Assembly (NCBI GenBank): GCA_017549385.1
Contig: JAFYUX010000143.1
Span: forward strand, 1-8,431
Source: Bacillota bacterium
GTDB taxonomy: Bacteria > Bacillota > Clostridia > Peptostreptococcales > Anaerovoracaceae
Direction: 5' to 3'
DNA: 8,431 nucleotides
The notes below the pieces were generated by a model. It saw only the letters and a list, made by a program, of their open reading frames with translations. It was not told where the DNA came from and searched no databases. The stretch's first letter is position 1, and each line of letters opens with the position of its first letter. The position numbers and the translations under genes are program-made. Shown here one piece after another: positions 1 to 5,537 of the stretch.

Positions 1-125
1 GTGTGGATGTCGATCTGCGAAGCGATCACATTAGACAGAAGATGTCTACCGTCGGCTGTTACTGCAGCGGCCGTTTCGTCGCAGCTGCTTTCGATGCCAA
101 GGGTAAGAAATTGTCCGTTTTTCAT
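1..125 (-). CDS. tsaD: TsaD, t6A-modification catalytic subunit (N-terminal fragment, cut by window edge)
   Basis: Catalytic subunit of the threonylcarbamoyl transferase that makes t6A at position 37 of ANN-decoding tRNAs, working with TsaB and TsaE in the cytoplasm. Only 41 codons are in the window; the rest lies beyond position 1. The translation begins [20 protein letters not shown] and continues with an [12 protein letters not shown] stretch. The [14 protein letters not shown] block is the hallmark N-terminal ASKHA nucleotide-binding strand of the TsaD/Kae1/Qri7 family. The start is the ATG at 125-123: a GAGGA ribosome site lies 5 nt upstream, and the other nearby ATG (130-128) runs into a stop after two codons. 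It follows a small Cys-rich gene by 84 nt and completes a tsaE-tsaB-tsaD order. The family assignment is secure; that the full gene is intact cannot be seen here. Confidence 0.93.
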   Translation of the reverse strand, partial: MKNGQFLTLGIESSCDETAAAVTADGRHLLSNVIASQIDIH

Positions 126-138
126 ATCATTCCTCACT

Positions 139-195
139 GCCGGCTGCCTCTCTGGCGCCGTTATCAGAAATCCCGCAGCCGGAGGCTGCGCCGGC
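139..195 (-). other. GC-rich spacer with competing hairpins upstream of tsaD
   Basis: Between the small Cys-rich gene and tsaD the 84-nt spacer is dense in inverted repeats. A 7-bp perfect stem (174-180 with 184-190, loop of 3) competes with an 8-bp perfect stem (140-147 with 175-182, loop of 27), since both need 175-180. Palindromic GCCGGC copies at 139-144 and 190-195 can pair with each other, and a GGCGCC palindrome sits at 154-159. After the compact hairpin, reading on the minus strand, comes only a short ATTTCT rather than a real T-tract, so it is at best a weak terminator. It may instead shape mRNA processing or tsaD translation. The pairing is seen directly; the role is inferred. Confidence 0.4.
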
Positions 196-209
196 AATGG
201 ATTCGTTCT

Positions 210-422
210 TTAAGACAGAGTCTGCTGTGCGAGACCGCACCGGTTGTCTGCCCTGAGGTGGCAGCAGTTGTCACATGTGCTGTAGGTTGACATGTTCATA
301 ACGCTGGACCTTCCTCGAGGAGCATAGTTTTTGCAGTGGACTGACACGTCGTACTGCTGGTCGCTGTAGTGCTCGTCGTAATAGTCTCTGTACCGCTGTT
401 CATTACCGGTATAAATTATCAT
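210..422 (-). CDS. Small Cys-rich protein of unknown function, 70 residues
   Basis: I do not recognise this gene. It encodes 70 residues with no signal peptide or membrane segment. The N-terminal third is rich in Tyr and Asp/Glu (YRDYYDEHYSDQQYD, residues 11-25). The C-terminal part carries five cysteines: C30, C50, C53, C54 and C62, with H29 and H55 beside them. The C-x2-C-C-H-x6-C spacing could bind a metal such as zinc, but that is only a guess from the pattern. The strongest argument that it is real is the start: the ATG at 422-420 is preceded by GGGAGGG with the GGAGG core (434-430) 7 nt away, one of the best ribosome sites in the window. It lies 102 nt after tsaB-rimI and 84 nt before tsaD, on the same strand, so co-transcription with the t6A genes is likely. 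It could be a regulator or an unrelated passenger. Confidence 0.6.
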   Translation of the reverse strand: MIIYTGNEQRYRDYYDEHYSDQQYDVSVHCKNYAPRGRSSVMNMSTYSTCDNCCHLRADNRCGLAQQTLS

Positions 423-429
423 AATGAAC

Positions 430-434
430 CCTCC
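430..434 (-). promoter_or_regulatory. Strong ribosome binding site of the small Cys-rich gene
   Basis: On the minus strand the sequence reads GGGGGGAGGG, with GGAGG ending 7 nt before the ATG at 422. This near-perfect Shine-Dalgarno in an otherwise unremarkable spacer is the main evidence that the short reading frame is translated. Confidence 0.65.
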
Positions 435-524
435 CCCCTCGTCATATGTAGTATTGGAGGAGAATCCCGTTTTTATTCAATTGATTTGCCCTGCACGCTA
501 AATCTGCCGGGACTTTTCAGAAAC

Positions 525-1763
525 CTATTCTGCTCTGCCGTGCTTCCACATGATGAGAGCATTTTCGCCTGTTTCTGCGTAGTAGTTATTGCGCTTGCCT
601 TCTACCTTGAAACCGTGGTTTTTGTAAAGAGCAATAGCGCTTCTGTTTGCTTCGCGCACTTCCAGTGTAATCTCAACTACACCCTTAGACTCAACGTCTG
701 CAAGAAGCATATCCATCATCTTGTCGCCGATGCCTCTGCCTCTGTAGAGAGGATTTACAGCAACACGGTTTACTTCGCCTTCGTCAAGGATATATGTGAT
801 ACCGGCAAAACCGATAACTTCACCCTTGCTGTTTTCTGCAGCAACATAAACACAACCACGAGGGCCAGTCATATCACCTTCGAATGACTTTTCGCTCCAA
901 GGTCTTGCGAAGCATGCAGCATCGAGCTTTGCAAATGCAGCAATATCATCTGCAGTTGCCACTCTGTACTGGATGACTTCGTCAACAGGAGGAAGCTCAA
1001 CCATAACCTGCGGTTCTCTGTCTTTTTTCTTTATGCCAAGCTGGTTTGCAGCAAGCTTTCTCTCAGCTTCTGCCTTTCTGAGATATACAGGCTTTACTGA
1101 ATTGTAGTTGCATGCACCGCCAGCCTCTGCAAGCTTTGCACCAAGCGTTGCAACATATGCTGCATCCTGGTATCTGAGGCTTTCGTCTGCGATAATGCAC
1201 TCTACCTTTGTGCCTGCAGCAGCCTTGTCGATAGTTGACTTGTAGCTGTCGCAACCGTTTCCGTAAAATACAATTTTGTCGATGCTGTTTTCCTCAGCAT
1301 AAGCCACTGATTTTGCAACAAAATCTGCTACCTTGTGAGCATCAGCCTGGATAACTTCGTTAACAAGCTCGCCGCCTGTAAGGAAACCTGCCGCAAATAC
1401 CTGTTCACGTCTCGCATCTATCATAGGGCATACGAGGCTTTCACCTTCTCTCTCTTCTGCTGAAAGGAAAGACGCAAGGCTGGTTACAGGAATCACAGGA
1501 ATGCCTAAAGCCTGAGCGATAGTCTTTGCTGTGGCAACACCAATACGGATACCTGTAAAGGAACCCGGGCCTACAGAAACTGCAATATGTGTAAGCTCGT
1601 CTCTGCTGATGCCAGTGTCCTTAAGGAGCTGCTGTGTCATAGGAAGCAGACCCTTGAGGTGATTCATTGCATCATCTGAAGACAGCTTGTATAAATTTTT
1701 TTCTTCGTCGTAAATTGCCACTGAAGCATTTTCGCCAGTGGTATCGAATGCTAAAATCTTCAT
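525..1763 (-). CDS. tsaB-rimI: Fused TsaB (t6A complex subunit) - RimI (ribosomal protein alanine N-acetyltransferase)
   Basis: One 412-residue chain carries two enzymes that are usually separate. Residues 1 to about 235 are TsaB: MKILAFDTTG at the start, VGPGSFTGIRIG (64-75), GIPVIPVTSL (87-96) and PMIDARREQVF (113-123). TsaB dimerises with TsaD and is needed for t6A synthesis. Residues 236-264 form a charged linker. Residues 265 to about 408 are a GNAT domain of RimI type: acetyl-CoA loop YRGRGIG (340-346), EITLEVREAN (364-373), and the C-terminal NNYYAETGENALIM (392-405), which matches the RimI YY...NALIM block. RimI acetylates N-terminal Ala, classically of ribosomal protein S18. The reading frame is continuous, so this is not an assembly of two frames. 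The ATG at 1763 has only a weak AAAGAG site, but no better start exists and the TsaB N terminus is complete. It starts 39 nt after tsaE. Confidence 0.95.
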   Translation of the reverse strand: MKILAFDTTGENASVAIYDEEKNLYKLSSDDAMNHLKGLLPMTQQLLKDTGISRDELTHIAVSVGPGSFTGIRIGVATAKTIAQALGIPVIPVTSLASFLSAEEREGESLVCPMIDARREQVFAAGFLTGGELVNEVIQADAHKVADFVAKSVAYAEENSIDKIVFYGNGCDSYKSTIDKAAAGTKVECIIADESLRYQDAAYVATLGAKLAEAGGACNYNSVKPVYLRKAEAERKLAANQLGIKKKDREPQVMVELPPVDEVIQYRVATADDIAAFAKLDAACFARPWSEKSFEGDMTGPRGCVYVAAENSKGEVIGFAGITYILDEGEVNRVAVNPLYRGRGIGDKMMDMLLADVESKGVVEITLEVREANRSAIALYKNHGFKVEGKRNNYYAETGENALIMWKHGRAE

Positions 1764-1802
1764 TTTTTTCTCTTTATTTTGTTCTGTAAAGATAAGCTGG
1801 AA

Positions 1803-2225
1803 CTACTCCGTCCAGCCGATGTCATAGATACGTTCCTGCGGAGCTTCACCGTAGCTGATTTCGATAACTCTGCTGCCTGAAGGAATCATGTCCGGAATAA
1901 GGTCTGCCCATTCTACGATGCAAACACCTTCGCCATAGAAATATTCCTCAGCGCCGATTTCAAAGAGTTCGTCAGGATCGCTTACTCTGTACACGTCAAA
2001 GTGATAAAGAGGCATACGGCCGCTGTGATACTCTTTTACGATATTGAAGGTCGGGCTTACGATGTGTTCTGTTACTCCGAGACCTTCGGCAATAGCCTTT
2101 GTGAGAGCTGTCTTGCCTGTGCCAAGATCACCTACCAGACAAACAACTTCGCCTGGTGAAAGCTGTGATGCAAGCGACAGACCGTATCTTGTTGTATCTT
2201 CTTCGCTGTTGATTTTGATAAGCAT
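1803..2225 (-). CDS. tsaE: TsaE, P-loop ATPase of the t6A complex
   Basis: Small cytoplasmic ATPase that drives the TsaB-TsaD complex through its t6A catalytic cycle. The 140-residue length is usual. It shows a Walker A motif GDLGTGKT (32-39), SPTF (57-60), LYHFDVYR (73-80), and the VEWAD block (104-108) typical of this family. I start it at the ATG at 2225-2223 because family alignment begins there; an in-frame extension back to 2366 exists but would run inside the end of pepV and adds no family-like sequence. No good Shine-Dalgarno is visible, only AAAGAAAG. A 6-bp stem (2244-2249 with 2255-2260, loop of 5) lies 18 nt upstream of the start. The gene follows pepV by 50 nt and precedes tsaB-rimI by 39 nt. 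The identification is firm. Confidence 0.96.
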   Translation of the reverse strand: MLIKINSEEDTTRYGLSLASQLSPGEVVCLVGDLGTGKTALTKAIAEGLGVTEHIVSPTFNIVKEYHSGRMPLYHFDVYRVSDPDELFEIGAEEYFYGEGVCIVEWADLIPDMIPSGSRVIEISYGEAPQERIYDIGWTE

Positions 2226-2275
2226 AACTTTATACTTTCTTTTCTGATGACTGACATCAGTCCCAGGATGGGTCA

Positions 2276-3760
2276 CTATACGCGAACTTCTGGTTCTACA
2301 GCCAGTCTGTAGATAGTTTCTGCATAGATCTTTGTTGTCTGTACGAGACTTTCGATCGTGATGCATTCGTTTTTCTGGTGCATAAGATCTGGATCACCTG
2401 GATAGAGGGCGCCGAAAGCGATAGCATTTGCCATCTGTCTTGCGTATGTGCCGCCACCTATAACCAGAGGTTCTGTTTCAGTGTCTCCTGAATGCTTTCT
2501 GTAGATGGAAAGCAGCAGCTGAACTGTAGGATCTTCTGCAGGGAAATATATTGGTTCGTGGTACATGTTTTTTACCACGCCGATATCATACTTTTCTAAA
2601 ACTGGAGACATGGCATCATATACATCCTGATCATCCAGTGTGATTGGGGCTCTTACGTTTACAGTGAGCTTTACTGCGTTCTGGTCAAGATCAATGATAC
2701 CTGAATTCCAGATAAGCTTTCCTGAAACTTCGTCTGAAAGGCCGCAACCTATATTTTCACCATGGAGGTTGTAACCGATGTGCTGGTTGTAGAATGAAAC
2801 GAAATCATTCTGTTCTTCGGAGTTGAAGTCAAGTCTTCCAAGGAACTCCATAAGAATAGAAACAGCATTTAATCCGCTCCATGGATGCGCCCCGTGAGCC
2901 GACTTGCCCACCACTGTTATCTCGAGGCTGGCGCCTCTGCCTTTTACCGTAAGATCATAACCTGTCTCAAGAGTAAAAGCCGCGGCCATCGCCTTGACAC
3001 CAGCATAATTTTCGCGATCGCCGCTGATAACAGCCTGCGCTTTGTCCGGCACCATGTTCGGCGCATTTCCGCCCTTAACAGATTTAAGAACCAGACCGCC
3101 CTTGCGTGCCTTACCAAATTTCTTAACAAGGTCGAACATGAGAATACCCATTTCCCCATGTACAAGAGGGAAATCTGCATCAGGAACGATTGCAAAATCA
3201 GGCATAGCTACCTTTTCTTTGTAGTATTCCATACCCTCACTGCCTGTTTCTTCGTCAAGGCCGAGAATGATTCTGATGTTTTTCTTTGGCGTGTAACCAC
3301 AGTCCTTGATAGCCTTTATGGCATAAAAAGCTGCAATTGTAGGACCCTTGTCATCAAGAGTGCCTCTGCCAAAGATTACGCCGTCTTCCATGTCTGCACC
3401 ATAAGGATCGTGTTCCCAGTCGTTGCCTTCTGGTACTACGTCAAGGTGACAGAGGATGCCCATTGTTTCTGGTGCATCCACCGGGTCGACTGAGTCGTCG
3501 GCCGCCGCAAAGTCCATGTGACCGCCGTATTCGTCTATGTTTGTACATGCAAAACCTTCGCGCTTGCCAAGGTCAAGCATATAGTGAAAAGCTTCTTTTA
3601 CGCCCTGACCGAAAGGTGCACCTTCTACGGCTGGAGCTTTTACGCTCTTTATTTTGAGAAGACCTCTCAGGTCTTCAATCATATTATCTTTAAGCTCGTC
3701 AATCTTGAGCAGGTAATCAGGCTGCCTGCTGAGATCCGCTCTGTTCTGTTCCGTCATCAT
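2276..3760 (-). CDS. pepV: PepV-type dipeptidase (M20 metallopeptidase)
   Basis: Cytoplasmic dinuclear zinc peptidase that cleaves dipeptides and some other short peptides, part of amino-acid recovery. The 494-residue chain has the full M20A set of residues: H105 and D107 in CHLDVVPEG, D136 in RGTLDDKGP (132-140), the catalytic/ligand pair E170-E171 in GLDEETGSEG, D194 in VPDADFP, and H461 in LMHQKNE. A conserved SAHGAHPW stretch (287-294) lies in the lid domain. All expected metal ligands are present, so it should be active. Two adjacent ATGs (3760 and 3757) follow a GGGAGGA site; spacing from GGAGG is 5 nt to the first and 8 nt to the second, and both fit. The start lies 44 nt (or 41) inside the end of capA, which suggests translational coupling. 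Confidence 0.95.
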   Translation of the reverse strand: MMTEQNRADLSRQPDYLLKIDELKDNMIEDLRGLLKIKSVKAPAVEGAPFGQGVKEAFHYMLDLGKREGFACTNIDEYGGHMDFAAADDSVDPVDAPETMGILCHLDVVPEGNDWEHDPYGADMEDGVIFGRGTLDDKGPTIAAFYAIKAIKDCGYTPKKNIRIILGLDEETGSEGMEYYKEKVAMPDFAIVPDADFPLVHGEMGILMFDLVKKFGKARKGGLVLKSVKGGNAPNMVPDKAQAVISGDRENYAGVKAMAAAFTLETGYDLTVKGRGASLEITVVGKSAHGAHPWSGLNAVSILMEFLGRLDFNSEEQNDFVSFYNQHIGYNLHGENIGCGLSDEVSGKLIWNSGIIDLDQNAVKLTVNVRAPITLDDQDVYDAMSPVLEKYDIGVVKNMYHEPIYFPAEDPTVQLLLSIYRKHSGDTETEPLVIGGGTYARQMANAIAFGALYPGDPDLMHQKNECITIESLVQTTKIYAETIYRLAVEPEVRV

Positions 3761-5105
3761 TTTGTCCTCCCGTCAGGATAGTCTTGCCGCTGAGGAGTTC
3801 GTCGCCCACCAGAGCTCTGATGTCCTCGAGAGCCTGCTGTGCTCTTGACATATGACCTGAAAGTGAAAGGTCATAATTGTACTGGAGATTTTCGTCAAGC
3901 GGTACTATTGCATAAACAGGTTTGCCGCTACCATACTTGTCTACCCATGTTGGTACGATAGACATTGTCTTTGACAGGATTTCACCTGTGCTCTTCATGT
4001 ATTCGATATCCACACGAGCAATCATGCCCTGTTCTGTGTATCTGTTGTTGAGAGTTTCCTGACGCTGGTTTGAAATGAAGTTACCCATTGAGTAGAAAAC
4101 AGGTACGCTTCTGCCGTCGTTTGTTGTGAGTACGTCTGTTCCCTGGAGTACATGAGGATGTGATGCGAAAATAACGTCAGCACCCATGTTTGCAGCTGCA
4201 ACTGCTACAGATTCCTGCCACATGTTTGGCTCTCTCTGGTATTCTTCACCCCAGTGGAAATAACATACTATGATTTCTGCACCGTCTGCCTTTGCGCCGT
4301 CGATATCAGCCTGCATACGTGCATAATCTGTGGACTCAAGATCATGATAGCTGAATGAGTTGATAAGAGACTCAGACTTTTCGTAAACCGGATTGCCGTT
4401 GATAGTTGTTGAGCCACCTGCAAATGTTGTTTCGTAAGTGTAAGCTACAACACCGATCTTTACGCCTTCTGCTTCTACTACAGTATAAGACTTTTCGCCT
4501 TCGTATCTGCTGCCTACAGTTGCCATGCCTGCATCACGGAGTACCTGTAAAGTACGCTGCATGCCATCGTGGCCTGTATCCATCATGTGGTTGTTTGCTG
4601 TGATAGCCACGTCGAAACCTGCACCTGCAAGGGCTGTAGCCAGTGAGTCTGGTGCGTTAAACAGCGGATAACCTGAAGGATTGCCTCCCTTGAATGTAGT
4701 TTCAACGTTACATAATGCCAGGTCAGCTTCTGAGATATATGCTGTTACATCGTGATAATTTCTTGTGAAGTCGTAGGTGCCTGTAGCATCATCATATGCT
4801 CCCTTGATATTTGGTGAGTGAGCCATAACGTCACCTACGCATAAAAGGCTGATGCTCACAGCTTCTTCTTTTTTGTTTGCTTTTTTCTTGCTGCCGTTAT
4901 CCTGGTCTTTGTCGCTTGTACATGCTTTAAATCCGCAGGATACAAGGCTGAAAATAAGTACGATAGCTACAATCATTGAGATGATACGTCTGCGTTTCAT
5001 CTGCTGTTTTCTCTTTTTGATAGCAGCATTTTTCTTTGCACGGGCTTCTGCTCTTGCTCTATCGTCTTCCCAGAGGGATCTCTCTCTTCTGGTTCTTTCG
5101 TCCAT
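3717..5105 (-). CDS. CapA-family protein (metallophosphoesterase-like fold), membrane-anchored
   Basis: The 462-residue protein belongs to the CapA/PgsA family, named after poly-gamma-glutamate capsule genes but widespread where no capsule is made. Residues 1-40 are a highly charged Arg/Lys/Glu-rich segment, 41-56 a hydrophobic stretch, then LVSC (54-57), which fits a lipobox, followed by a Lys/Asp-rich linker. The CapA domain starts near residue 85: VGDVMAHSPN, CNVETTF, ITANNHMMDTGHDG, CYFHWGEEYQ, ASHPHVLQGTD and FYSMGNFISN are its conserved blocks. It should lie outside the membrane. The ATG at 5105 is chosen because GGAG lies 8 nt upstream; a start at 5000 would give a classic short lipoprotein signal but has a poorer site. 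No pgsB/pgsC-like genes adjoin it, so a capsule role is unsupported. The last 14 codons overlap pepV. Confidence 0.9.
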   Translation of the reverse strand: MDERTRRERSLWEDDRARAEARAKKNAAIKKRKQQMKRRRIISMIVAIVLIFSLVSCGFKACTSDKDQDNGSKKKANKKEEAVSISLLCVGDVMAHSPNIKGAYDDATGTYDFTRNYHDVTAYISEADLALCNVETTFKGGNPSGYPLFNAPDSLATALAGAGFDVAITANNHMMDTGHDGMQRTLQVLRDAGMATVGSRYEGEKSYTVVEAEGVKIGVVAYTYETTFAGGSTTINGNPVYEKSESLINSFSYHDLESTDYARMQADIDGAKADGAEIIVCYFHWGEEYQREPNMWQESVAVAAANMGADVIFASHPHVLQGTDVLTTNDGRSVPVFYSMGNFISNQRQETLNNRYTEQGMIARVDIEYMKSTGEILSKTMSIVPTWVDKYGSGKPVYAIVPLDENLQYNYDLSLSGHMSRAQQALEDIRALVGDELLSGKTILTGGQNDDGTEQSGSQQAA

Positions 5106-5136
5106 GATCTTTACTCCAACTTTTCCTATTACAACG

Positions 5137-5170
5137 GAACGCTGAATCAGCAATAGCCTATTCAGCGTTC
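5137..5170. repeat. 11-bp perfect inverted repeat in the nfu-capA spacer
   Basis: GAACGCTGAAT (5137-5147) and ATTCAGCGTTC (5160-5170) form a perfect 11-bp stem with a 12-nt loop in the 92-nt spacer between nfu and capA. On the plus strand the stem is followed by TTTTGGTTT, like an intrinsic terminator, but on the minus strand, the direction of all genes, it is preceded by an A-rich run and followed only by CGTTGT. It could be the 3' end of the nfu unit, a structured capA leader, or a terminator of antisense transcription. The stem is certain, its role is not. Confidence 0.55.
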
Positions 5171-5197
5171 TTTTGGTTTAGTCTTTAATTGATACGC

Positions 5198-5419
5198 TTA
5201 TACAGATTCTACGCCTGCAACTTCAGGAACTGCTTCCTTAACGATTCTTTCTACGATGCTCTTGAGTGTGAGCTGAGCACCAGGGCAACCCTGGCAAGCA
5301 CCCTTTAAACGAACCTTAACGATGTTTTCAGGTGTGAGTTCTACGAATTCGATATCGCCGCCGTCTCTCTGAAGGAAAGGCTTGATTTCTTCGATACTCT
5401 TTAAAATTAAATCTACCAT
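5198..5419 (-). CDS. Nfu-type iron-sulfur cluster protein (NifU C-terminal domain)
   Basis: A stand-alone 73-residue NifU C-terminal (Nfu) domain, a carrier or scaffold that passes iron-sulfur clusters to target enzymes in the cytoplasm. The key motif is the CxxC in KGACQGCPGAQ (C42 and C45), preceded by the family-typical FLQRDGGDIEFV (15-26). The length equals the bare domain, as in other single-domain Nfu proteins of Bacillota. The start is secure: AAAGGAG (5434-5428) lies 8 nt before the ATG. It follows gltX by 118 nt, the largest gap in the window, with a candidate promoter in it, and it is separated from capA by 92 nt holding a hairpin. It may therefore be partly transcribed on its own. 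No isc or suf genes are nearby. Confidence 0.93.
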   Translation of the reverse strand: MVDLILKSIEEIKPFLQRDGGDIEFVELTPENIVKVRLKGACQGCPGAQLTLKSIVERIVKEAVPEVAGVESV

Positions 5420-5492
5420 TGTGTTTTCTCCTTTATTGAAAATCTAATAATATTCTGTGTTGTTACGGGACAAGCCCGCTACTCTTTAATAT

Positions 5493-5521
5493 ATCATATA
5501 TCCACAAATACGTCTATTAAA
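5493..5521 (-). promoter_or_regulatory. Candidate sigma-A-type promoter upstream of nfu
   Basis: Within the AT-rich 118-nt spacer between gltX and nfu, the minus strand has TTTAAT (5521-5516), a 17-nt spacer, and TATGAT (5498-5493). The -10 box matches TATAAT at five of six positions; the -35 box matches TTGACA at only three. The start site would lie about 65 nt upstream of the nfu ATG. In this AT-rich stretch a chance match is quite possible. Confidence 0.3.
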
Positions 5522-5537
5522 CAGATATGTGTAATGA

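Noticed and set aside
369..887. Plus-strand open frame of 172 codons over the start of the small gene and the RimI domain
   Set aside because: It runs antisense to the clear RimI coding sequence, shows no family features, and has no convincing ribosome site. It is a shadow of the real gene.
2244..2260. 6-bp hairpin between pepV and tsaE as a terminator
   Set aside because: It is followed by AAAAGAAAG on the transcribed sense strand, not by T residues, and the stem is short.
2226..2366. In-frame N-terminal extension of TsaE by 47 residues
   Set aside because: It would overlap the end of pepV and lacks any family similarity; TsaE proteins begin close to the ATG at 2225.
2885..3493. Plus-strand open frame of 202 codons
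   Set aside because: It is antisense to the catalytic core of PepV, whose conserved metal ligands prove the minus-strand frame. Composition is Cys/Phe/His-rich, as expected of an antisense shadow.
4852..5145. Plus-strand frame with hydrophobic stretches that resembles a small membrane protein
   Set aside because: It is antisense to the Arg/Lys-rich N terminus and membrane segment of CapA; the hydrophobic look comes from reading AAA/AAG/GAA codons in reverse.
5472..5486. Small GC hairpin in the gltX-nfu spacer as a gltX terminator
   Set aside because: The stem is only about 4-5 bp and is followed by AACAAC rather than a T-tract on the minus strand.
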